The notes below the pieces were generated by a model. It was given only the letters and a program-made list of their open reading frames with translations, was not told the origin of the DNA and did no database searches. The position numbers and the translations under genes were made by a program. Shown here piece by piece: positions 1-5,520 of a stretch of DNA of 6,789 bases (positions are counted from its first letter, which is position 1; the number at the start of each line of letters is the position of its first letter). The stretch is from a candidate division WWE3 bacterium UBA1397 (GTDB lineage: Bacteria; Patescibacteriota; WWE3; UBA101185; UBA10185), in contig DBQJ01000015.1 in the NCBI GenBank assembly GCA_002305205.1, positions 1 to 6,789 of the forward strand, written 5' to 3'.

Positions 1-548
1 GCATTAGCTACATAGCATCTTCCATCTTTCTCACAAGCTTTTCTAACACTACCATCCTCTTCAACTTCATAACTTAAAGCAGGGGGGAAAAAACTCATCA
101 ACATACTCCATGCGCCTTTTGTTGTATCCCCTCCGACTATTTTTCCGGAACTGATATCATCTTTAAGAGTATAGGCTACATCTCCGCTGCATGTATATTC
201 ATATGTACGGTATCCATAACGTGGCTGGCCTACGTATTCGCAATCGTATGGTGTGGGCATATGAGAATTGTCTATTAATCTTCTGCATTGGGGATCTGTT
301 GTACTCCAGTTTTCCTGACTTACCGGAAATAAAGCCTGCATGTCTACAGTATGATCAAACTCTCCTCCTACTATAACTGATCCCATAAATCTGCCCTCAT
401 CATCCACTGATTCTTCTGTACGGTATTTATAACCGGAAGCCCAGTTATAGTTATATTCCTGTGCATTTGCATTATTTATATCAAGACTAATAAACAATAC
501 AACCGTTATTAATATTTTTATTATTATATTTTTACTTTTATTCATCAT
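1..548 (-). CDS. Secreted Cys-containing protein of unknown function, C-terminus cut by window edge
   Basis: An open frame runs from ATG at 548 to the window edge (182 codons plus 2 nt, no stop), so the protein is partial. The N-terminus is a textbook signal peptide: basic MMNKSK start, hydrophobic core at residues 8-22 and an ANA|QE type I cleavage site after residue 29. The mature part has at least five cysteines (DPQC, YDC, YTC, KAC, GRC), is rich in Tyr, Asp and Gly, and has no further membrane segment in the visible part. I do not recognise the family. Four in-frame ATGs crowd the start (560, 554, 548, 545), with a stop at 566-564. I chose 548 because it begins the basic N-region without the odd MQMQ extension. 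There is no Shine-Dalgarno. It follows the 722-residue secreted protein on the same strand after 26 nt, so the two are probably co-transcribed. Its signal-peptide codons carry one copy of a 45-nt direct repeat. Confidence 0.85.
   Translation of the reverse strand, partial: MMNKSKNIIIKILITVVLFISLDINNANAQEYNYNWASGYKYRTEESVDDEGRFMGSVIVGGEFDHTVDMQALFPVSQENWSTTDPQCRRLIDNSHMPTPYDCEYVGQPRYGYRTYEYTCSGDVAYTLKDDISSGKIVGGDTTKGAWSMLMSFFPPALSYEVEEDGSVRKACEKDGRCYVAN
462..506 (-). repeat. 45-nt direct repeat, copy inside signal-peptide codons
   Basis: This segment matches 550-594 in direct orientation at an offset of 88 nt, with 42 of 45 positions identical. The inner 39 nt (462-500 against 550-588) have one mismatch. 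All three differences are T/C transitions on the minus strand, at 494, 501 and 502. Here the repeat is read in frame as TVVLFISLDINNANA, the end of the signal peptide of the 548-to-1 gene. Confidence 0.9.
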
Positions 549-549
549 T

Positions 550-594
550 TGCATTTGCATTATTTATATCAAGACTAATAAGCAATACGGCCGT
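550..594 (-). repeat. 45-nt direct repeat, copy spanning the end of the 722-residue gene and the gap after it
   Basis: Second copy of the repeat at 462-506. In the frame of the 722-residue gene it supplies the last residues (IAY) and the TAG stop at 577-575. In the frame used by the other copy it would still read TAVLLISLDINNANA, a signal-peptide-like string that then meets a stop (ANDE*). Its downstream end supplies the extra ATG codons at 560 and 554, just before the start of the next gene. The 88-nt offset is not a multiple of three. Confidence 0.9.
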
Positions 595-2743
595 ATGGGC
601 ATAGGGGATCAAGCGGATTTAGCTCACAATATCCAGGCTCAGGCTCCTCTGTATCATCACCCGGATCCGGACCATAATAGTCAGTCCCATACACCGCAAG
701 AACGGGATAATCAGTATTATCTATTATTAAATCTTGTGTAAAATCATCCTCTGCTCTTGTGCATAGAGTTTGAACCCCTCCAATTCTCCAATAACCTTTT
801 CCTACCTTTTCTAAAGATACTGAACTGGGCAAAGAATAAAGATCAGGTGACATTTCTCCATATATTTGTTCATTGGGTGCAATAAATCTCTGAACTCCCG
901 GTTCAATCGTCTCTCCCTCTACCGACTTTTCAGTATTCTTAGTGGTTAAATATAAAGCCTTCTGGGCCGAATAAGTATCTTCTCCCGGAAGTATAGCCCC
1001 ATAGCATGCTTTAAAAGGATAATTACCGGGATTGTTAAGTGAATTTAATCTTCTTGCTTCCTCATCACTTACACACAAGTCATCCCCATCACTATTTACA
1101 TACGAATCGTTAGTAGGTCTATTTTCAAAATTAACAACCAATTTCTTATTAATGTCATAATTCAAAACTGTACTATAAGGAAACATTTCCCAACCCCGAG
1201 TTATGGGCGTAAATATGAGATTCCCTAGTTCATCAAAAAGCGCTAATATCATATCAACATACTCAACAGGCAGGTTTCTCAACTGTTCCCAAAGCAAGTC
1301 ACCATCGTCTCCCGGTCTCCATGTAATAGAATCGTAAACGGAGAGGGGAAGTCCCCATGCTCTTAATATATTTCTAATGTATTGTCCTCCTACTCCGTAC
1401 TGAGGAAGAGCTATATTACCTAAATTGTTAAAGTTATATATGTTTACCCTCCTTTGATCATAGTAGGACCTTGTCCATTCCCCCGGCTCAGCTAATTCTA
1501 TTGCCGGCCCTTTACATCTTAATGGGGGAAAAGGAGAGGTATTACACAATTCGACCATTGCGCTGGGTAGATATGTTGTATCATTAGTACTATCCGTAGA
1601 ACCCCTCTTCGGAGCACGTGTATCGTAGCACCCCGATGTTCCGCAATTTAAACTTGAAATAGCCTGCAAGGAATACCCCAATGAAGAATGGGTAAATCCT
1701 TCGAGGTCTCTCCTTGATAATTCTGTAGTGGTAGGAGGTACTTCTTTACCGTTATCGTTCATAAATGTAAATGTACCGTAGTTTAAATCGCCAAGACCCC
1801 AAACAGGATTACCATATTCATCGTAAACATCCTCTACAAGTACACATTCTGCAGTTACTTCTTGCCGCACTTCTGCCCCAACTCTTGAATCATCCAGATC
1901 TTCCCGATACAAGGGAATAGATATGGTTTTATCATACTCCTCAGAATCCCCCTCATTTCCTACATCATTTTTATCCTCACAGTTTCTATAAGTTAAACGA
2001 TCTATATAATTTACAGATGGGGGAGCAGGTATTCTAATACTTGAACCAAAAGCTGTGGCTTCTTCTCTGCTTGCCGGGGTAACGTTTGGTCTGCAGGCAA
2101 GAGATACATTAAAGTTAGTTAAAGTACGGGAAGAATCAAGCATATATAGATCTTTTAAATCCTCTCCGCAGAAAAAAGCAAGAAACAGCATTCCATTGGT
2201 TCCTTTTCCTTTGGGAGCGGGAATAATGAATTGACCTGTATCGTTAGTTATTGTGTATGTATATAATCCTTCGATCATTCCCGCTATCTCCCCCGTGTTA
2301 TTAGGATCGCTTCTGAGAGTAGCAAATCTAAGATACTCACCATTATCATCAACTCCCTGAGCATATTTAGCACCAAGATAAACTGCTACTGTAGCCCCGC
2401 TAATAGCTTCCTGCACATTCTCAACACCATCCTTTGTATTAATATCTATAGTTTTTGCTGTTCCACATATTGAAATGTGATTCTCTATTAGATTATCAGG
2501 GCATGTTCCCGAAACAATATTCGGCACATCAGGAAGAGATATCGTTCTAACAGGAGGAGGATTTCTCTCTAAAGTCGGAGTTGCCCCCGTTGCATAGGAT
2601 ATATTACCTATATTTAAAGATATCTTTCTATCAATGTTATCTTTATTAGCTAAAATACCGGATGAAAACACAAATAATATGAATATATATTGAAAGATAT
2701 TTAATATATTTTTATAGAATACCTTGCTTCTGTTTAATAACAT
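575..2743 (-). CDS. Large secreted Cys-rich protein with a carboxypeptidase-regulatory/Cna-B-like domain
   Basis: A 722-residue protein, probably exported. Residues 12-32 form a hydrophobic signal segment (FQYIFILFVFSSGILA), and cleavage after Ala32 is possible though the site is not canonical. Residues about 114-217 look like a carboxypeptidase-regulatory-like (transthyretin/Cna-B type) beta-sandwich: a GATVAVYLG strand, then TNDTGQFIIPAPKG, then FLAFFC. The rest is not recognised. The mature chain has 15 cysteines (81, 93, 192, 217, 255, 300, 367, 372, 400, 410, 557, 580, 661, 706, 715), suggesting disulfides outside the cell. A D/E/P-rich stretch (691-704) precedes a CELNPLDPLCPYG tail. 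There is no C-terminal membrane anchor or sortase motif. The final RIAY and the stop lie within a 45-nt repeat shared with the next gene, so the C-terminus may be a recent replacement or truncation. The ATG at 2743 lies 7 nt after a perfect TATAAT and has no Shine-Dalgarno. Molecular role unknown; surface or secreted structural protein is inference. Confidence 0.9.
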   Translation of the reverse strand: MLLNRSKVFYKNILNIFQYIFILFVFSSGILANKDNIDRKISLNIGNISYATGATPTLERNPPPVRTISLPDVPNIVSGTCPDNLIENHISICGTAKTIDINTKDGVENVQEAISGATVAVYLGAKYAQGVDDNGEYLRFATLRSDPNNTGEIAGMIEGLYTYTITNDTGQFIIPAPKGKGTNGMLFLAFFCGEDLKDLYMLDSSRTLTNFNVSLACRPNVTPASREEATAFGSSIRIPAPPSVNYIDRLTYRNCEDKNDVGNEGDSEEYDKTISIPLYREDLDDSRVGAEVRQEVTAECVLVEDVYDEYGNPVWGLGDLNYGTFTFMNDNGKEVPPTTTELSRRDLEGFTHSSLGYSLQAISSLNCGTSGCYDTRAPKRGSTDSTNDTTYLPSAMVELCNTSPFPPLRCKGPAIELAEPGEWTRSYYDQRRVNIYNFNNLGNIALPQYGVGGQYIRNILRAWGLPLSVYDSITWRPGDDGDLLWEQLRNLPVEYVDMILALFDELGNLIFTPITRGWEMFPYSTVLNYDINKKLVVNFENRPTNDSYVNSDGDDLCVSDEEARRLNSLNNPGNYPFKACYGAILPGEDTYSAQKALYLTTKNTEKSVEGETIEPGVQRFIAPNEQIYGEMSPDLYSLPSSVSLEKVGKGYWRIGGVQTLCTRAEDDFTQDLIIDNTDYPVLAVYGTDYYGPDPGDDTEEPEPGYCELNPLDPLCPYGRIAY

Positions 2744-2750
2744 TGAATAG

Positions 2751-2756
2751 ATTATA
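2751..2756 (-). promoter_or_regulatory. -10 promoter element for the 722-residue secreted protein gene
   Basis: A perfect TATAAT on the minus strand, 7 nt before the ATG at 2743. Transcription would start at or next to the start codon, so the mRNA would be leaderless or nearly so. No convincing TTGACA-like -35 is visible at 16-18 nt upstream. Confidence 0.6.
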
Positions 2757-2848
2757 CTAATAAGTTGCCTTACGTGAAATAAGAACGTATTAAATATATT
2801 ACATTCAGGTATACCGGTGAACTGTGGTTTTAAACAAAAAGAAGCATG

Positions 2849-2854
2849 TATAAT
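2849..2854 (+). promoter_or_regulatory. -10 promoter element for the SpoIID-domain gene
   Basis: A perfect TATAAT, 6 nt before the ATG at 2861. It overlaps the first codons of a longer possible reading frame that begins at ATG 2846. This favours 2861 as the true start, on a leaderless transcript. The -35 region is poor. Confidence 0.6.
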
Positions 2855-2860
2855 ATCCTC

Positions 2861-4645
2861 ATGCCCACATCATTAGTAGAAACATCAGCAAAAAAGAGCG
2901 GGGGAAATAAACTACTTCCTTTTATTTCGATACTGGTATTCTCCTCCTTACTTCTCCCGGCTTTTTTTATTGGATCCGGATCTATATTATCAGCAGAGGA
3001 TAATTGTAAGAATATTGAAGATGATGATGACCGTCTGGAATGTTATGAAAAAAAAGAACAGGAAACCAGAAATAAACTAAATTCAACCAGAGATAAAATA
3101 TCTTCTACTCAAAACACAATATCCCAGCTTGCAGGTAATCTGTCTGTTACTCAGGGGGAGCTTAATGAGGTACAGAATAATATAAATGAGATATTAAAGG
3201 AAATAGAGGATATTGATAAAAACCTAAATGACAGACAGGATAAATTATCCGATAAGATAGGTTTAAGAAATAAGATAATTAGAAATTATTCCAAGAAAAC
3301 ATTAGTTTCGGATTTAAATATATGGATGCAGGGAGGATTTTCCAGTACTGCTCTTTTTGGTGCATACAATAAAGCAGCAAATAATGAAATGCTAAAGATT
3401 ATCGGAGCATTAAATTCTGAGATAAGAGAATTTGAGAAGAATAAAAAAGATAATGAAGAATTAAAAAATGATCTGCAGAAAACACAAAATCAGTTAGTAG
3501 CATTAAAAAATGATTTAGCAAATAAAAAAAGCTTGGCAGAAAATGAAGTGGAGAAATTAGAAGAAAAAAGCGAAGGATATGAAAAAGAACTAGAAGAACT
3601 TCAGGATAAAATATTGGCATTAAAAGACAGCAACGAGAATGGTTCAGTAGGAAATTATGAACCTCCTTCAGTTAAAACTCCTGATCCTCCTTTTTCCGGC
3701 AGAGCTTTTGCTGCTTTTAGCTACGGTGCCTACACCCATTACAACGGAATGAGTCAGTATGGGGCAAAGGGAAGAGCAGAGGATGAGCAAGATTACAAAG
3801 AAATATTGGAATTCTACTATGACACCGGTGTTACCGATGCTCCGAAGAAAGATAAAGATGCAAAAATAAGCGTTCAAGGTTACAACGAAATGTCCTATCA
3901 AAAATACTTATGGGGTATAGCTGAAATGCCAAGCGATTGGCCAATGGATGCTTTAAAAGCTCAGGCAATAGCGGCAAGAACTTACGCATATAGATCAAAC
4001 AAACCTATATGCACCACCCAAGCATGCCAGGTATTTCTTAAAAGTAAATCCGATAATCCTCCGGATAGATGGAAAGAAGCTGTAGATGCGACAAGTGGAA
4101 AAATATTAAAAGATCCTAAAACTTCACAGTATTCCTCAACTACAGGAGGATACATAAACAATGTGGGGTGGGATGCAAAAGATGAATGGCCGGAAGATGC
4201 CTATGAAAGAGAAGCTAAATCACCTTGGTTTTATAAAGCCTGGTATACAAAAAGTTATAACGATAGTTCCAGTTGCGGGCACGCCCATCCATGGTTAAAC
4301 GAAGAAGAAATGGCTGATATTATTAATTCATACATTGTATGGTCTAAAGGAAGCAGTAAAGAAAAGTCACATATTACACCGGTAACAAAAAGCTGTTGGG
4401 GAGGGGATCCCTACTCCATTGATAAAATGAGAGAAACAGCGGATAAATATGGAAAATCTTATGATAAAGTTTCCAATGTAAAAGTAAATATAAGCAATGG
4501 AGGATATACTTCAGAGGTCATTTTTACAGCAAATGGAAATACCGTATCCATTAAGGGAAGCGATTTTAAAACAGTGTTTAATCTAAGAGCACCCGGATAT
4601 TTATCTATAAAAAGCAGGTTGTTTGATTTAGAAATGGAAGATTAG
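2861..4645 (+). CDS. Coiled-coil SpoIID/LytB-domain peptidoglycan lytic protein
   Basis: A 594-residue protein from ATG 2861 (599 from ATG 2846, the numbering used here). Start 2861 is preferred because a TATAAT lies 6 nt upstream and overlaps the codons after 2846. Residues about 24-50 are a signal peptide or anchor, followed by a Cys pair (54, 66). Residues about 68-262 form a long coiled coil interrupted near 150-182 by WMQGGFSSTALFGAYNKA, resembling the coiled-coil domain of PcsB/EnvC-type hydrolase regulators. A Pro-rich linker (272-283) leads to the SpoIID/LytB region. This has YGAYTHYNGMSQYGAKG (293-309) with His298, then YLWGIAEMPSDWP (354-366), whose Glu360 matches the catalytic Glu of SpoIID, then ALKAQAIAARTYAY, and a Cys pair (389, 394) in the place where SpoIID of some species binds zinc. 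The family cleaves glycan strands as a lytic transglycosylase acting outside the membrane. The GMSQYGA motif precedes the catalytic motif, as in actinobacterial-type members. A role in wall remodelling or division is inferred; nothing here suggests sporulation. Confidence 0.9.
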   Translation: MPTSLVETSAKKSGGNKLLPFISILVFSSLLLPAFFIGSGSILSAEDNCKNIEDDDDRLECYEKKEQETRNKLNSTRDKISSTQNTISQLAGNLSVTQGELNEVQNNINEILKEIEDIDKNLNDRQDKLSDKIGLRNKIIRNYSKKTLVSDLNIWMQGGFSSTALFGAYNKAANNEMLKIIGALNSEIREFEKNKKDNEELKNDLQKTQNQLVALKNDLANKKSLAENEVEKLEEKSEGYEKELEELQDKILALKDSNENGSVGNYEPPSVKTPDPPFSGRAFAAFSYGAYTHYNGMSQYGAKGRAEDEQDYKEILEFYYDTGVTDAPKKDKDAKISVQGYNEMSYQKYLWGIAEMPSDWPMDALKAQAIAARTYAYRSNKPICTTQACQVFLKSKSDNPPDRWKEAVDATSGKILKDPKTSQYSSTTGGYINNVGWDAKDEWPEDAYEREAKSPWFYKAWYTKSYNDSSSCGHAHPWLNEEEMADIINSYIVWSKGSSKEKSHITPVTKSCWGGDPYSIDKMRETADKYGKSYDKVSNVKVNISNGGYTSEVIFTANGNTVSIKGSDFKTVFNLRAPGYLSIKSRLFDLEMED

Positions 4646-4670
4646 ATTTATTCTTTTAGCTATATTGGTT

Positions 4671-4676
4671 TATAAT
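4671..4676 (+). promoter_or_regulatory. -10 promoter element for the PH-domain protein gene
   Basis: A perfect TATAAT in the 37-nt gap after the SpoIID-domain gene, 6 nt before ATG 4683. The spacing is identical to that at 2849-2854/2861. No Shine-Dalgarno lies between, which fits a leaderless start. The -35 region is weak (TTATTC at the 17-nt spacing). Confidence 0.55.
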
Positions 4677-4682
4677 ATATGC

Positions 4683-5258
4683 ATGACACATATACTGGGA
4701 TCCCTGGTAAAAGCACCTAAGCACACCAGCTATGAAGGGAAAGATGCGGATGAAAATATTCTTTATATTATAAGAAGAAGCGTGTGGGTGCTTCTTCCTC
4801 CTTTAATATTATTGGGAGCCGCTGTTTTTATACCCACAATAATTCCTCTATTCGCAGGAGGCGATATTACACAAATACTCCATTCCTGGGAGGTTGCTCC
4901 GGGATTTGCTACTTCCGTTGTTATATTCTGGTATTTGGGATGTTTCTTCTATCTTCTTCAAACATTAATAATCTGGTATTTCAATGTATTAGTCATAACA
5001 AACAAGAAAATTATTGACTTGGATGTAAGGGGAATTCTTTATAAAAATACATCCGAGGCTTCTCTAAGAAACGTTGAAGATGTAACTTCAACCGTAACCG
5101 GCACCATGGGTACAGTATTTAATATCGGTACTGTATCCTTTCAAACAGCCGCGGAAGAAAGGGAATTTGAATTTGAATTTGTAGATGATCCTTCAAAAGT
5201 TAGAGATATAATCTCAGATTTAGTTATGGAGGTTAAAGGCCATGGGCACAACAATTAA
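4683..5258 (+). CDS. Two-TM membrane protein with a bacterial PH domain (bPH2/DUF304-like)
   Basis: A 191-residue protein. Residues near 28-50 (VWVLLPPLILLGAAVF) and 70-96 (TSVVIFWYLGCFFYLLQTLI) are two membrane helices. They are followed by a cytoplasmic bacterial PH-like domain: VLVITNKKIIDLDVRGILYK, then SEASLRNVEDVTS, GTVFNIGTVSFQTA and a final helix DDPSKVRDIISDLV. The order 'TM pair, then vlViTnkRii..., l..IedV.s, ...fGtv.i.t' is typical of the YdbS/YvdS-like bPH2 group. Proteins of this group are membrane scaffolds of mostly unknown ligand. I use ATG 4683 rather than an in-frame TTG at 4665, because the TATAAT at 4671-4676 would lie inside the longer version. The end overlaps the next gene by 17 nt, so they form one operon. 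Confidence 0.88.
   Translation: MTHILGSLVKAPKHTSYEGKDADENILYIIRRSVWVLLPPLILLGAAVFIPTIIPLFAGGDITQILHSWEVAPGFATSVVIFWYLGCFFYLLQTLIIWYFNVLVITNKKIIDLDVRGILYKNTSEASLRNVEDVTSTVTGTMGTVFNIGTVSFQTAAEEREFEFEFVDDPSKVRDIISDLVMEVKGHGHNN
5228..5232 (+). promoter_or_regulatory. Shine-Dalgarno for the 82-residue membrane protein
   Basis: GGAGG, 9 nt before ATG 5242, inside the end of the PH-domain gene. It is the only strong ribosome binding site in front of any gene in this window. It fixes the start at 5242 rather than the in-frame ATG at 5272. Confidence 0.75.
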
Positions 5259-5490
5259 TAGTGCTTATAATATGAATATTCTTTCTATATCAAGCTTGTC
5301 GGGATTTATCCAAATATTAATCTTAATAGTTATGATCTTATTCGTCATAATATCTTTCCTGGTTACCAGACAGGTTCATATATTAAATAAAACACTAAGC
5401 ACTCCGTTGAATATATTTTTCTCCCAGGCTGCTTTTATTCAATTAATTATTTCCGGGGTTGTAGTTTTTTTAGCTTTCATTAGTGTGTAA
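5242..5490 (+). CDS. Small two-TM membrane protein of unknown function
   Basis: An 82-residue hydrophobic protein. Helix 1 is about residues 20-42 (FIQILILIVMILFVIISFLV). It is followed by a short polar loop (TRQVHILNKTLSTP) and helix 2 at about 59-81 (SQAAFIQLIISGVVVFLAFI). There are no catalytic residues or recognised motifs. The loop is basic and the N-terminus short, so both ends probably face outward with the loop in the cytoplasm. It resembles small two-helix proteins of unknown function common in Patescibacteria (possibly the DUF5657 group, from memory only). The ATG at 5242 has a good GGAGG and overlaps the PH-domain gene by 17 nt, so translation is likely coupled. The next gene follows 28 nt later. 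A helper or assembly subunit for one of its membrane neighbours is plausible but unproven. Confidence 0.8.
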   Translation: MGTTINSAYNMNILSISSLSGFIQILILIVMILFVIISFLVTRQVHILNKTLSTPLNIFFSQAAFIQLIISGVVVFLAFISV

Positions 5491-5497
5491 TGTATAA

Positions 5498-5520
5498 ATC
5501 GGAAGAAATGTTATTCCGAT
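5498..5520 (+). promoter_or_regulatory. Perfect 7-bp hairpin reaching into the start codon of the next gene
   Basis: ATCGGAA (5498-5504) and TTCCGAT (5514-5520) are perfect inverted repeats around a 9-nt loop. The last two bases of the 3' arm are the first two of ATG 5519. No T-run follows, so it is not an intrinsic terminator. A TATAAA at 5493-5498 touches the 5' arm. The element could be an operator or an mRNA hairpin limiting initiation at 5519. It also contains a four-codon frame (ATG 5508, MLFR) whose TGA overlaps ATG 5519 as ATGA. Confidence 0.5.

Larger units (their letters stand above)
2744..2860. other. Divergent intergenic promoter region
   Basis: This 117-nt gap separates the minus-strand secreted-protein block from the plus-strand envelope block. 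It holds the two outward -10 boxes (2751-2756 minus, 2849-2854 plus). It also has an ACCGGT palindrome near 2813-2818 and a short TACGT/ACGTA inverted pair (2771-2775 and 2785-2789), both short enough to be chance. No small gene or stable hairpin was seen. Confidence 0.6.

Noticed and set aside
191..376. 61-codon plus-strand open frame
   Set aside because: It lies antisense inside the secreted-protein gene on the minus strand, which has a signal peptide and a coherent sequence. It has no ribosome binding site or recognisable product.
200..440. Repeated TGTACGGTAT..ATAAC strings (near 204 and 419) in the left gene
   Set aside because: They encode a loose YxYRT similarity only. They are too short and diverged to call a repeat unit.
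2771..2789. TACGT/ACGTA inverted pair in the divergent promoter region
   Set aside because: Only 5 bp per arm and not extendable, so it is easily expected by chance in AT-rich DNA.
3399..3901. Two minus-strand open frames (73 and 77 codons) within the SpoIID-domain gene
   Set aside because: They are antisense shadows of the coiled coil and SpoIID motif region, with no start signals and no independent features.
4646..4682. Possible terminator between the SpoIID-domain and PH-domain genes
   Set aside because: The gap has T-rich runs but no stem of useful length, so no intrinsic terminator is called.
4784..5017. 77-codon plus-strand frame inside the PH-domain gene
   Set aside because: Out-of-frame shadow of a gene with clear membrane helices and PH-domain motifs. 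It has an odd residue composition.
5266..5274. TATAAT immediately followed by ATG 5272 inside the 82-residue gene
   Set aside because: There is no room for a transcription start before the ATG. The upstream ATG 5242 has a strong Shine-Dalgarno.
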